Shown piece by piece: positions 47,101-60,600 of a DNA stretch of 64,000 nucleotides. The notes below the pieces were generated by a model. It made no database searches. It saw nothing but the letters and a program-made list of their open reading frames with translations, and was not told the origin of the DNA. The position numbers and the translations under genes were made by a program. Position 1 is the stretch's first letter. Every line of letters starts with the position of its first letter. Source of the DNA: Parapristionchus giblindavisi (Eukaryota; Nematoda; Chromadorea; Rhabditida; Diplogasteridae); the NCBI GenBank assembly GCA_943737045.1, contig CALSFV010000010.1:1178001-1242000 (forward strand), written 5' to 3'.

Positions 47101-50100
47101 CCACAAAAATCAAGAAACAGAAATGACTAATATGATACAGAGAACAAAACAATTAAAGCGAACGTGTAGATTGGGGAGCATTTCAGGCTGGCTCATCTAT
47201 TCCACCAACGGCTGAACCAGCTAGGAATACTCCCCTATCTACCCACTTTCTATGTCGAAGATGACGTCTTCTGGCGATCCTGCTGCTACCTTCGACGACA
47301 TTCCTGAAGTGATTCCATTAAAGAGATTTCGGACAGAAACAACAATCGGATCGATATCGACTGTCGAGGGAATGGTTTGATATTTCTATCAATTAGGCAA
47401 TAAAGTACGAGAAAGAAAGATGAAAATCAGAAACGTAGGTCGAATAGCTACGTTACACATTTTCAAAATGCGGTCAGGCTTCGTAGTTTGAAACGTACTT
47501 TTCGACCTATCATCAGAAACAATAGCAATATGAAATGAAAATGAAAGTTCGGATAAGTACGAAATAAGTGAACAAGCATAATAAGTAAAATGGGAACACA
47601 AACATGTTGGTAGAAACAAGATGAGATGTATCTTTCCATTCTACACTACAACTCATTAGTGCTCGAAGAGATGATTGGAGAAAGAAAAGAAGTTGGCAGC
47701 ACTGCCGTTCAGAGAGCAGGCAGATTAGTACTCTCAATAAAGAGGAAGAGGGCCAGCGGAGAACACCACTGGCGAGAGGAGGTATATAATATAATAAAAT
47801 CAAGTAATTAATAAGCTATTCAGATCATGGATGAATGCGATGCTGTCAGGAGAGATCGAAGAAGGAAGATTAATGAGAAGAATATGAATGCCCTCTGACG
47901 AATTCTTCGATCAATTCGTCAAGGGAGGAATGGACAATGATGAACAAGGTGTTGAACTGGTTGGAGAAGAGGAAGAGGGAGAACACGAGGAACACAGAGA
48001 ATCTGGTGCAAGCATGCCGCAAGTATCGGGCGAACTTAAATCCCTTGCCGCAAACTTGCCCGACACAAAACAAGTAAAATATAATTTGCAGGCAACTTGT
48101 TTCATCCTTGCTTCATAAACAGACTTAACCGTATAGGACGGACAAACCAAACGACCGCGGTCATTTGGTTTGTCCGTCCTATACGGATCACGCATAAACA
48201 GAGTAGCGATGAAACAAATAACCGGCAATTAACCCTAAACTCAGCTCTAAAGCAACAACGAAGCAAGTTGCGAGTTAATTGTTTTGAAAATGTCGTCGTG
48301 AAGGCAACAACGGAGAAATTTATTCGCATATTCGCTAGACTTTTGAATGTTTGAGGCAAGATTGTTCCAGATTCTCTGTGAACAGGAAGAGGAAACACAA
48401 GAGGAAGAAGATGAGAAAGGAATGGAAGAGCATCAAGAAGAATAAGGAAGGAGTGGAAGTGGAAGAAGATGCAGAAGGAGAATAGGCAGAAGAGGAGAAG
48501 CTAATAAACTAGAGAATGGTCATATGTCAATAAATATGTTAAACTCGTGACACTTTCTAACAAAAAAATCACAAGGAACAGTTTCTACTCAGATTAGATG
48601 CGAATAATAACCACAATTAAGCTTATGAATACCATAAAGCATAATAAATCAGAGATAATAACGTAAAAAACTGAGAAAGATTGAAAACAACTAGCCACAT
48701 CAGCCATTTGCGCGCGAAAAAAACGAGTGGGCGGAGTTCCCGGCAGCATATTTCGTTATCACCGGCAACCGGCAATTGTGTGGCACGCCCGGAACGATTT
48801 AATAAGAATATAATTTTCGAACCTATTTTAAAATTTAAAATTTAGTTTAAAAAATTATTTTTATCGAGCAATTGATGGAACATAGCGATATAAACGCTCA
48901 ATAATCAAATTGTGTTGATCTGCAGACTTCCTTTAAACCAGAATCACAACAATGATTCAGAATGAATCAAGTTACATCATGACCTAACAATAAGTGTGTT
49001 AATTGCTGAGTTACTAAGTTCGACGTACTAAACATTAAGTACAAAGTTCTACCTGCACAATGTCATGAATGACACAACAGCCATTTCATTATGAAGAGGA
49101 ACGATACACTTCTCAAAGTACTTCTCCAGAATGGAGATGATCGCATCCGATGGACCCCCCTCACCAGCTTTAATTTATTTTATTATTAATTAAATAAGTA
49201 ATTAAAATAATCAAGAATACTTATTGTTATTTAGTCTCTCTTCATTACTATCACTCCCTAATAAAAACACCCATTGATTTCCGTTTTCACGAAACAAATT
49301 TAACATACATTTTCTGAATCAAAACGATGAATAGTTTCTTGATGAGCACAATCTCAATTTTCGTGCAATATCGAGAAACAAAAGATTGTTTTTTTTATAT
49401 AGATTTCAAGGAAATTGTATACTGTACAGCTTACTAAAAATGAATAATCTGAATCAATAACGCCAAAATAGACCTACCGTACTCTATCGACACCTTAAGG
49501 CGCATCGTGGCGGGATCCAGATGATAGTTAAAGTGCACGGGCGACAGTGGCTTGCCACTGTACGGAATCGACGCAACTGATACGCGCACCTCAAATTAGA
49601 GGAATACTAATAATATTCATCGAATCTTGTAGCATGAAAAATGTCACGTGTTTGCAACATTACAATAATTCACTACAAAATCCGCTGATTTTTTAAAACG
49701 AATTTTCTCACGATCCGCCTGGTTTTACCCTCATAAGACAAATCTACTGCATATGTTTAAAATCGATAGATCAAAGATCACATCTACCGTACCTGTTCGA
49801 TGTTCTTCGAGAACTGCAGCATTTCTATGAGCGACGTCTTCACTGGCAGCTTTCCGTACACTTCAAGAGCTGTGCCCAGACGCCTGATATGATAAATAAA
49901 TAAATAAATATTTATTGCACCTTGGAAAATAGAAGATTGATATTTAACAGACTAAAAAGACATGCAAACAAGCAGTTGCAATTATATCTCTGCAATTACT
50001 TGATCGAAACTTTTCGTTTTATTATTCGGAAAATCGCTGAAAAATAATTTTCTCTCTTTTACAGCTCTCTAACAATAAGAAACATGGACGTGCCAGGGAA

Positions 50101-53100
50101 GATGGCCAGCATGCATTTGATGATCGTAGAAAATATCCATAAAATCAATAATGTAATCAAAAACATTGAGTATATAATACTTACTTGATGTAGACAAGCG
50201 ATGCGAGGTAGTCATCCAGTCGTGAGGATCGCTCGCCATTACCTCAAACAGTATTAATCAATAGTATTTCCAGATAATCGAAAGCAAACAACTTTCAACC
50301 ATACTGAGAACTACAGTTATCAATCAATAAATTGAACAGCTACCGTAACTAATCAATCGATAAACTACAGTACCCAGTTCGACAAAGGCGCAGGCTTTCG
50401 CGTGCGTAGCATGATCGACCTTGATGAACGCCGACGACAGTGTCAATTCGGGAGTCCGAGAAGCACTGTGTGTCGGACTGCACGAATCCTGTATACGGAT
50501 ATTGAGATACTCATTATAACAGGAAGTCGTATCCAGCATATCGAACAAAACTAGAGACACGTCATAAGAGATTGTTCCGAAACATGAAACCAACAGTAAA
50601 AAAGCAGTAAATCCTCTGAAGTTCCCCTCGCCCATAATAGACGATAAACCAGTTCCCTCACTAACCTCATTGGGCGGTACACTTGCAGTCGCGGGCGTCC
50701 CCACTACTCCAATACTTCCTCCGGCACCAGAACCGGGTGCCGCGGGTGACGCCGTACCAAGCAGACGGTAGTTCTGTGGCACACTTCCCGGTCCTCTTTG
50801 CGAGGCCGCCACATGCGGAGACTGGGCGTTTGACTGAAAACGGACACGTACACGGTTACTGTATCAGAGGCCATCATCATGCTCGAGAGATACGGTATGA
50901 AGAGAAGCTTACTGTAGCAGAGGATACTGTATATCGTAAACTAGTGTCAATAGGACGGAAATGGAGAAGAGATAGCGAAAGATACAGAGCACATATGGAT
51001 AATTATAATTAAGAAAAAGAAGTATATCGAGACAGATAGATACAAAAGTTGTGGTAGAGGTAGTAATATTCGATACATACGACATCAAGTCTTGGAGCCG
51101 CGCTCTTCGGACCACCAAAAGCAGAAACGGCGCCTCCCGTAGGCGCACCACCAGCGGGAGAATCGGCAGAAAGCAGCGCACCACCGTAACTCTCGGGCTG
51201 CTGCAAAGATGCGTGTGGGTGTGAGGATAGGAAGTGAATGTATGTGTATGAGTTGTGTGGTACACTACGGTATACGGTACATAGAGAAAGGTGTGAGAAG
51301 ACATGGTGTGGTGTATGGTGTGAATTGGGAAACGACAGACAGTCTGAGATATAGGGTGAAGCTTACCGGTACACTAGCTGGTGTCACACTGTAGTGATAT
51401 CTACCACCAACGGAGGCCGGTTCAGTCAGCTGGCAAGTTCCACTGAAAATATTTAACTTAAAAATACGAATTTTATCAACTTATTTAAAATACATATGGC
51501 GATTACAAAAAAAGTTCACATCTTGATTTACGCATTCGCAGAAAACCTCTTTACAAGACAATTCAATACATAATCTTCTAACAATAAAAAATCACCCATT
51601 ACACTCAGTAGGTTTCATGTTTCATATCCTACATCTATCTCACAAAACAAAATCTTTATCAATCGAAGATTCTGCCATGCTTTATGTATAACATCTCACC
51701 CTGACATCAGTTGATAGAATCGGAAGAGTCCGAGTGCGGCTGGTCCTCGTCTACTAACATCACGAACGAATACCGAATTGTCTGCAATCGATAAGTTATA
51801 CTCTGATCAAACTACAGATTACAGTTGGGTTCAAACTACAAATCGATACTGGACACACCTTCAACCATGGCAAACTCGAGATGAACGTGGCCGTAGATGA
51901 GACGAATGATGTGCTCGGTTACCGTAATCAGATGACACTGGAGAAATCAATCAATATTAGGAATCAAGCCATTATCGATCGATAACATGACCATATGGAT
52001 CAATCAATACGAATACCGTACCTTGAACGCCAATGGGAAGAAGTTCTCAATGTTAAGCATCCATGCAAAGACCTGCAAGAAGAATCAAATAACTCAGTTT
52101 GCAATTGACATTTGAGGTACCAGAAGGTAGATTACGGTATAGACCTACTTTCTGGCTCTGGAATCGGAATCGATAAAAGTTGTGGAGGGCATCGAGGGGC
52201 GAGAGTGTCGTACACAGATAGTGCACCAGTTCGGTGAAGTCCCATTCTTGATTGATCCTAGAGAGAAAAGAAATCAATAATTCAATTATGTATAATAATA
52301 ATAATAATAATAATTTATTTATCTTTAACGATAAACAGAGAGGTGAAAAAGAAAGTAAAACAATATTATGGAATGATGCGTGAGATCAAACATTGAATCA
52401 AGTGGGGACGACAGTAAATGATAATGATGCAAGAGTTAAATAAATCGTTACAAGGGAAAGATAGATCAGTCTGGGATCGAGAAGTCGATCCTATTTTCGG
52501 GTAGTGATAGTAAACGTGCCGCCCTAGCGAAGAAACTGTAGTGCCTATATTGGAACCGTGACCCGGGATTATTGAAATTTATCCCATTTCTGGTTATATA
52601 GGTATTGAAATAATGGGATTTCTTGTTCGAAATTTTGAACTTGCCTCTGAGAAGTTTGAGGGAAGTTCTAACGTCTATATTTAGTCTACGTTTTTCTAGC
52701 GTTTCCAGTTTAAGTTTTGTATTACGCTCAGGTGCTCCAGGCATATTCTCCCATGTATAACCATAGCAACGTGCGAATACTCTTCTGGTAAAGTAATTCT
52801 GAACTTTTTCGAGGATTTTAATATCCTTTTTCTGATAGGGATTAAAGACTGTTGAAGCACTTTCAAGGATGGGGCGAATGTAGATCGAGAATGCTTTGAG
52901 GAGAACTGCAGGCTTTTTAGTCCGCAGTGCTCGCATTAGTATGTGGCAAGTAGACTTTGCTTTTATTGAAATAGCTCTGCAATGGTCGGAAAATGTTAAA
53001 GTTTTCTGGATAGCAAAACCAAGGTCTTTAACTACTTCCTTTTTATTCAGTATTGCATTTTCGATCATATAGTTCCGTTTTGGGTTCGCTCTTCCAAGAT

Positions 53101-56100
53101 GTAGGGTGGTGCATTTGTGAGATGCGAGAGGCAATTGCCAATCATTAGCCCATCTAACTATTTTATCCACTGCTATTTGCAGTGGGACAGGAGGGTCGTC
53201 CTTATTAAATGATTTATATATTTTGATGTCATCGGCATATAATCTGGCAACAACATCGTTATTTTGTACTAGTGCCGGTATTTCAGAAGTGAAAATTAAA
53301 AATAGTAAGGGTCCAAGTACAGAGCCCTGCGGTACGCCACTACTGACTAGGTGAGAATCGGACAGTTTATCTTTAATGTAATCAAAAAATGGACATATTC
53401 ATGAAGTCCAAATTTGAAGAGCTCCAACGAAAGCTCTATCACCTTCCTAAAACCCCAAAAAAGTTTATCTCATTGTCAGCACAAAAGATCACAAAAAGGT
53501 CACAATAGGTTAATTTGTTATTAGAGTAAATTGGTTACTCGACTTATTTTTATAACACGGATCTCCTGTAAAAGTGTATGAAAGTAAAAACCTTTTTGCA
53601 CAGAAAAAATTAACTTTTCTCTTTTTTTATTGATAATTGTTAGACTGGCCTAACTGAGTGCGAAAACAACATTTTGAAATTTTGTTTTTCGTAATTTGCA
53701 TAATTATGCAATTTTTTTACCGTCAACTTCAAATGAGTGTAACTCGCTTCGTTTTTGAGCAACCGTGTAAAATTTTTTTTCATTCGGTTCCTAATGACCT
53801 CCTCTACAAATAAGTCAACTAAGGATATGGTCGGAAATGTTGTTCTTCATGTGTTTTTGTATGAAAGCTGTTTTTTTTGCATACAAAATGCGATTTTTCT
53901 CGAAATTTTTCTCTAAAGGATAAAAGTTTTATTGCAGATTCGGATTCCCCGTCCTCGAATTGGGGTATCCTGATATATCATTTAACCCAACTCTGTCCGC
54001 CCAATAGTGATACTGTATATCATCGTCCTGGACTTAGTGCAATTTTCTCTCAAATCACATTTTTGATTGTAAATCAGCTCAAACTTATGTTAATGTACTC
54101 ATTAGCATATTTAAACCCTGTATTTCGACCAGCCTTACAAAATTGTCTTAGTGGTTCGAATTCTCAACAATAACCATTTTTGAGATATGAATCGAAAACT
54201 GATTTTTAACGAATTTTCGCCTTTCTGACTTGATGCAACTTAAAAACACCAGCTTTTTCGTTTTGTTTTATGCTGTTTTACAAGGGAATGCTTGAGGAAG
54301 TGCAGAAGGGAGTAGGAATAATTGCCCCACTCGCTGAATCATTTCATGTATTCCAACAGGCTCCAGTTCATAAGAAGCCCAGGCATTGCGTATTACGAAG
54401 AAGGGAGCGAGATACGATCCAAAGGCTAGACAGTTGGTCGCTGATCTCTTCGAGGATTACTTCACTCATTCGAAGAAACTTCGAGCGGAAGAGATAGAAC
54501 GAAGAATGAAGGATAGAACTGATCCTTCTTCAGAACGAATGCCCCATGAACAGATTAAGAATTGCATTCGATCTATCGTTGCTGCTAAGAAGAAGGAAAT
54601 GGAGGCTAAAGGAATCTATAGTAGAAGAAGAAGAGCGCTTCTAGATGATATGGAGAAGGATTTCGAAGAATAAGATCTGCCCGTTGAGGAGGAAGTGGAT
54701 GTGGTCGAGGATGAGAGAATGATAACATCGGATGCCATCTATCATATGATCTACAGTGATTTCTCAGAGTTTTTCGACGGTTCCATGGATATTCTTGATT
54801 CAAACAGTTTCTTCGACCTTAACGATCAATAAACTAATATCAATAAATGATAAATAAGAACAGTGAAAATGAAATTGCAGAATAAAAAAAAGATCTTCCA
54901 CGAAAGAATTAAAAAATCGTTAAAAAATCAGTTTTCGATTCATATCTCAAAAATGGTTATCTCAAGATGAGAATTCGAACCACTAAGACAATTTTGTAAG
55001 GCTGGTCGAAATACAGGGTTTAAATATGCTAATGAGTACATTAACATAAGTTTGAGCTGATTTACAATCAAAAATGTGATTTGAGAGAAAATTGCACTAA
55101 GTCCAGGACGATGATATACAGTATCACTATTGGGCGGACAGAGTTGGGTTAAATGATATATCAGGATACCCCAATTTGAGGACGGGGAATCCGAATCTGC
55201 AATAAAAATCTTATCCTTTAGAGAAAAATTTCGAGAAAAATCGCATTTTGTATGCAAAAAAACAGTTTTCATACAAAACACATGAAGAACAACATTTCCG
55301 ACCATATCCTTAGTTGAGTTATTTGTAGAGGAGGTCATTAGGAACCGAATGAAAAAAAATGTTACACGGTTGCTCAAAAACGAAGTGAGTTACACTCATT
55401 TGAAGTTGACGGTAAAAAAATTGCATAATTATGCAAATTACGAAAAACAAAATTTCAAAATGTTGTTTTCGCACTCAGTTAGGCCAGTCTAACAATTATC
55501 AATAAAAAAAGAGAAAAGTTAATTTTTTCTGTGCAATGGCTTCATACACTTTTACAGGAGATCCGTGATAAGAACTGGATACTTGAAATCAACGGGTGAC
55601 CACACCGAGAAATAAGTGTTATCCAAGGAGCATAAGACCTGAGAAGTGTTATATTTTTAACACTTTTTGAGCTCACTTATGCTCCGTAGATTTCAGTGTG
55701 GGTCACTCGTTGATTTCGAGCATCCAATTCTTATAAAACTAGTCCAGTAACCTCACTTTTGATCCCCGAGTTGAACATTCCTGAAAAACTACAATCCCTA
55801 GATATGGAGCTGAACATTATATGATAAATAATAAAAAAAAGATCAAAGATCACTCTCTGTCTCTCACCTATCAGTCAACAGAGTGGACATCATGGCATGA
55901 GGATTCCATTGCATGTCTTCAGTGGCGCCCTGTGTCGGCAGTTCGAGTATGGGTCGATTTGGTCTTTGATCTTTCATCGAACTCTCACTCGAACCATCGT
56001 GAATGTGGTAGTCAACGGGGGCACACTGAAAGGATTAAAACATTATATAATTAATATTTATATCATACTCGATTTTTTCCCGATAATCGATTTTACGAAA

Positions 56101-57598
56101 AAAAAATTATGCGAAAATAACGATTTTTTCTAAATCGACATACCGAAACTAATGAAAATGAAACTACAATACAGCAAAATATACTCACCATAGCTTCATT
56201 CATACATTTTCGGTGCGCTCACCGAATTATTTTTATATAGTGGGTAGATTTAGAAAAATCGTTATTTTTCGCTTAAATTGTAATATTTCACATAAAAATG
56301 AGCTTTATATAGTGGATCGACCCTGAAAATTAGCCGAATATAATGGGTCAATCCTCACACTGTGAGGGTATGAAAATGTATGGCTTCATTGCTAGTTTCA
56401 ACTCTATCGCCATTCTATCTACATTAATGATTAATTTTTTCAATCACCATCAAGAATCCAAACAGCTAATTCCCGTTTCACGTTCCATATACAATCTATG
56501 ACTCGCTAATCAACCAATGAGTCAAATATAGAGCGGGATGAATACCTGTCCAAAGTTTATGATAAACTTGGCGGGATTATTCGCCGTCTTCGGTTTATAA
56601 TTCAATACGATCAATCGATCACGATGGGGACCATAGGTGAGGATGAGTTTATGGTACGAGAAGTGACGGACCTGTAAATAAATGTATTCAATTATCTTCT
56701 ATTCGAAGTATTCATTCTAATCATACATCACATTCGATGCATATCAGTTCAATGAAATGTTCACAGTAAACAAGGTGAATTCGGGCAACATTATCATTCC
56801 AAAGCTTTCTTTGCTAACTCCCTAACGATGCAGTTAAGATTTCCTGTCCGAAACAATAAAACCAATAATTTAGCCAAAATCAATCAATAAACTTCCTCAC
56901 ACTACATCTATCCTTGTACTGATCGTAGACGGCGGCAAATCGAACCACCAAATCGTAAATGTGACAGTATGTGATCAATCGTTCCGAGACCTACAAGAGA
57001 TTCAATCAATAATCAATAAATCGATGATAATAAATCCACGACGTTCCAAAGAAAATCACCGTTGATTTTAGATTTCACCTAATTCATATATGATCTCAGA
57101 GAATGCAAAAAAAACGAACAAGTGTAGATATCGTCTCCGATACAGCTTGTCCGTGGGGCGTGGCCGCGAGATCCAGAACAAGGCAAGAATTCTGTAAAAA
57201 CATTAGAGCTGATTCGTGGCATACTCAGTTTACTGGAGAAATCAATAAAAGTGTTTTCAGCCTCAAACAAAGATCCCATCGAATACAACTCTTCAAGTAC
57301 AAATAAATATCTGCTCTGCTACGAGAATTTCACTAGTTGAAGATCTATGTTCCACCCAATTCACCTACATTTACTGTCCGTTGACCACTTTTGGAAATAC
57401 TTAAGCTGGCTAGCCCCACTGACCCTATTGCCCTTCTTATTGGGTAGGAAGTCGTTGACGAGGGGAGAGTTGACCAGACAACACTCGAATGGCCACATTA
57501 GACGATTCCTTGAATCGAGACGGAGACAACAACGGACGAGAGAATCGAAGAAGGCTGGACAACGATCCGACATTGCTGCTGATACACTGAAATATAAT

Positions 57599-57633
<35 letters not shown>

Positions 57634-60600
57634 TCATAAAGATATATCAATGCAAGTATCACTCACAACACCAATTGTTGAACAAAAAAAAAGGATTAAA
57701 ATAAGCACTGATTCCACTACAAATTTTGTAAAATGATTCTTAAGGCAAGGCAGATTCTCGTTTCTACTGTTCCATAAAGTAGTGTCAATCACGAACTACA
57801 GCGGTATTTTTTCAATCACTCATAATCCGTGGATCTACCCACTGTACAATTCTCTTTTTTCTTGTTTAAGATAACAATGCAAGCGAAAAAAAAGATTTTT
57901 CAACATCGACATATACTTCGAAAATCGATCCACTATACAAAAAAATCCTGTGAGAGCCGCGAAAATGTGTGACAGGCTCGTTTGGAGGGTCACTCACCCA
58001 TTGTCAGTATTATAGACGCAAACGAAAAGAACACCAAGAGTGATTGACACGTAAATTCTCATTTATACCATTCCACACAACCCATTCTCTCACAAAATAT
58101 ACAATCTCCTTATTGTAAGTGGCGATGCTACAGCCTGATACACTCAGCAATATTACAGCATTCATACTCTCTAATGATTACCAGTCAGATTCTCGTTTCC
58201 ATCTTCCCATATACCAGGGCTGGGACAAAAAATTATTTCGACCAAAAAATTTTTTGTTTGGGTTCAACAAAAAAAAATTTTCACCAAACAAAAAAAACCA
58301 AAAAAAACCAAAAAAAATAAAATAATTAATTGTTCCCACTGTTCCGAGAAAATTTTAACATTATCTCGTGTTGCTCTTCCTTTAAATAGCAACTATTCTT
58401 TATTCAGAGTCAAAATTCTTAAAATCAACAACTAAAACAAACATACGTTGTTGATTTGTTATCGGCAGCATTTTATGGATTAGTCAAGGTATGGGAATCA
58501 GGAAATTGAGGGTGCGCCATGCATTTTCGGCACCCTCACCGTTTTATTTTTATACAATGGGTCGATTTCTTTATTTTTCGGTTGAATTGTAATTTTTAGC
58601 TTAAAACAGGACCCTTATATAGTGGGTAGATGCTAAAAAGAGCCATGTAGAGTGGGTCACCTTGTGAGGGTGTGAAAATGTATGGGGTGCGCTATTATCA
58701 TCATGAAGAATATTATCATGAAGAACGTGCGACCAATTATGTGGCATTATGCATTCTCTAATAGATTCGAAAGGCCAAAAGCGTAGCTCGTGCAGTGGTT
58801 AGTAATCAGCGCTTGTAACCGCACCAAGCCGGATTGGATTCCCGTTTGCGATTTTCTCTATATTCAGCTTTCAAAATCGAAAGGCCGCATTGTCCCTGAC
58901 ATTTCCTTGGCGCAACAACGAACTTTCAGCTCGGATTACGGTTTTCCGGGGCATCCATAATTTGAGATAATATTGTTTTTGTATTCAGGTAGATGTCATC
59001 TATAGCCCTGCCTGACAAGTATAGTCACTCAAGAAAAAAAATCCCCTTCTTTAACACTATTCCGTAATATTACACTCACCAATATTGTCTTACGGTGAAA
59101 AATGAACAACAAAACTGTGGCCGTATGCAAGAACCGTTTTCCGGGAAAATGTGACGTCATTAGCGTAGGCGGAGGCGTTTTCCAAAAATCCTCCGCCTAC
59201 GCTAATGACGTCACATTTTCCCGGAAAACGGTTTTCCGTTGTTCTTGCATACGGACACTGATCATAAACTAAATTTTCAAGCAAATTTGTGTAAATTTTC
59301 TTTATCCGATTTTTTTTGTTATTTTTTGGTTTTTGCAGAAAACCCAAACAAAAAAAATACCAAACAAAAAATTCTCAAAAACCCAAAAAAAACCAAAAAA
59401 CAAAAAAAAATACCAAACAAAAAATCCCAGCCCTGCCATATACCCAAGTCTCTTACAAGATCTACAATATGTTTTGAAGCTCAGAGTTAAACTAACTCAG
59501 TGATATTGAGACATAGTCCTCCCACAATCGGTTCCATCCTCACGGGTGCAAACTCAAACTTCTTCTTCTTCAATTCATCACACACTCGCGAGAATCCGAT
59601 TCGATCATCTATGGCGGCTATCGCACATGTGAGCGGTCGCTCCCATGATGCGAGTGTGGAGCGCTCAAATTGAAAGGATCAAAGATCAGAACTGAAACTG
59701 TGCTGTATCTATACACTTTCAACGAGTCAGTCAGTATACGATGGATTATAGAGAACAGCACGACAGAGTATACGGTACCTTGGAGGGCGGGACGTACTTG
59801 TGGCCGCCCGCGTCTCGACGGAGATACGGTAGAATGGACGGTGGCAGGAAGTCATCGTCCTGAATGTCAAAGATAAAAGATCAAGGTTCAAAGATCAAAC
59901 TACGTACATTATGGAGGGGTTTGATGTCGAGTGACGGCTTCTCGAGAAGGAACAGCTGAGTGGCAATCACAATCTTTGGATCACTCACGAATCCGATAAT
60001 CTGTAGACATAGAACAGTTATTTCAATGATAATAAGTATGACCCGATTGAACACTCCACAAAGCAGAGCGGGTTACTGTAGTAAAAATCCACTCTCGATT
60101 TTAACTGTCTCTTCTAACAATAAGTCAATCAAATATATCTAATAGACCTACCAGGTAGAAATTTTCCTCTCTTGTGAACTGGAGAATCAGTCGATCGGCG
60201 GGCAGGAATGGATGCTGCAAATGGAATACTTTTTTTCTAATTTCCACAAAAATTAGTCAATAAGAAAAGTTACTGTTCCAAGATTAGTCACACTTCAACC
60301 TAACAGTTCTGTGTTTCGTGGTAATAATACATGAATGAATCGCCATGGTTTATGATCATCCCCTCTGAGTAAGAAGAATAAGTGTTCTAAACACAGCTTA
60401 GGCAAATGATTTTTTATGCGTTTGAACATAGTATAGGCTTGATTCTCAATCAATCGATAATCATTCCCTCACTAACCCTATCCAGCAGTGGTTTCATCTG
60501 TTGTTCTCCCATTATTCGAACGTGCAGAACGGTGACTGCTTTGCGATAACGTTCAATCACAAGTAGAACCCTGTGATGAAAGATGAATGAATTATCGAAT

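Larger units (their letters stand above)
58215..59435. mobile_element. hAT-type non-autonomous element, 8-bp target duplication CCATATAC
   Basis: Ends CAGGGCTGGGA and TCCCAGCCCTG are exact inverses, flanked by CCATATAC at 58207-58214 and 59436-59443. CAGGG-type termini with an 8-bp duplication are the hallmark of the hAT superfamily. Next to the ends are A-rich subterminal arrays (AACCAAAAAA / ACCAAACAAAAAA). There is no transposase. It hosts a MITE (58518), a SINE (58789) and a palindrome (59121), so it is a nested set in a MED14 intron. Confidence 0.85.
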
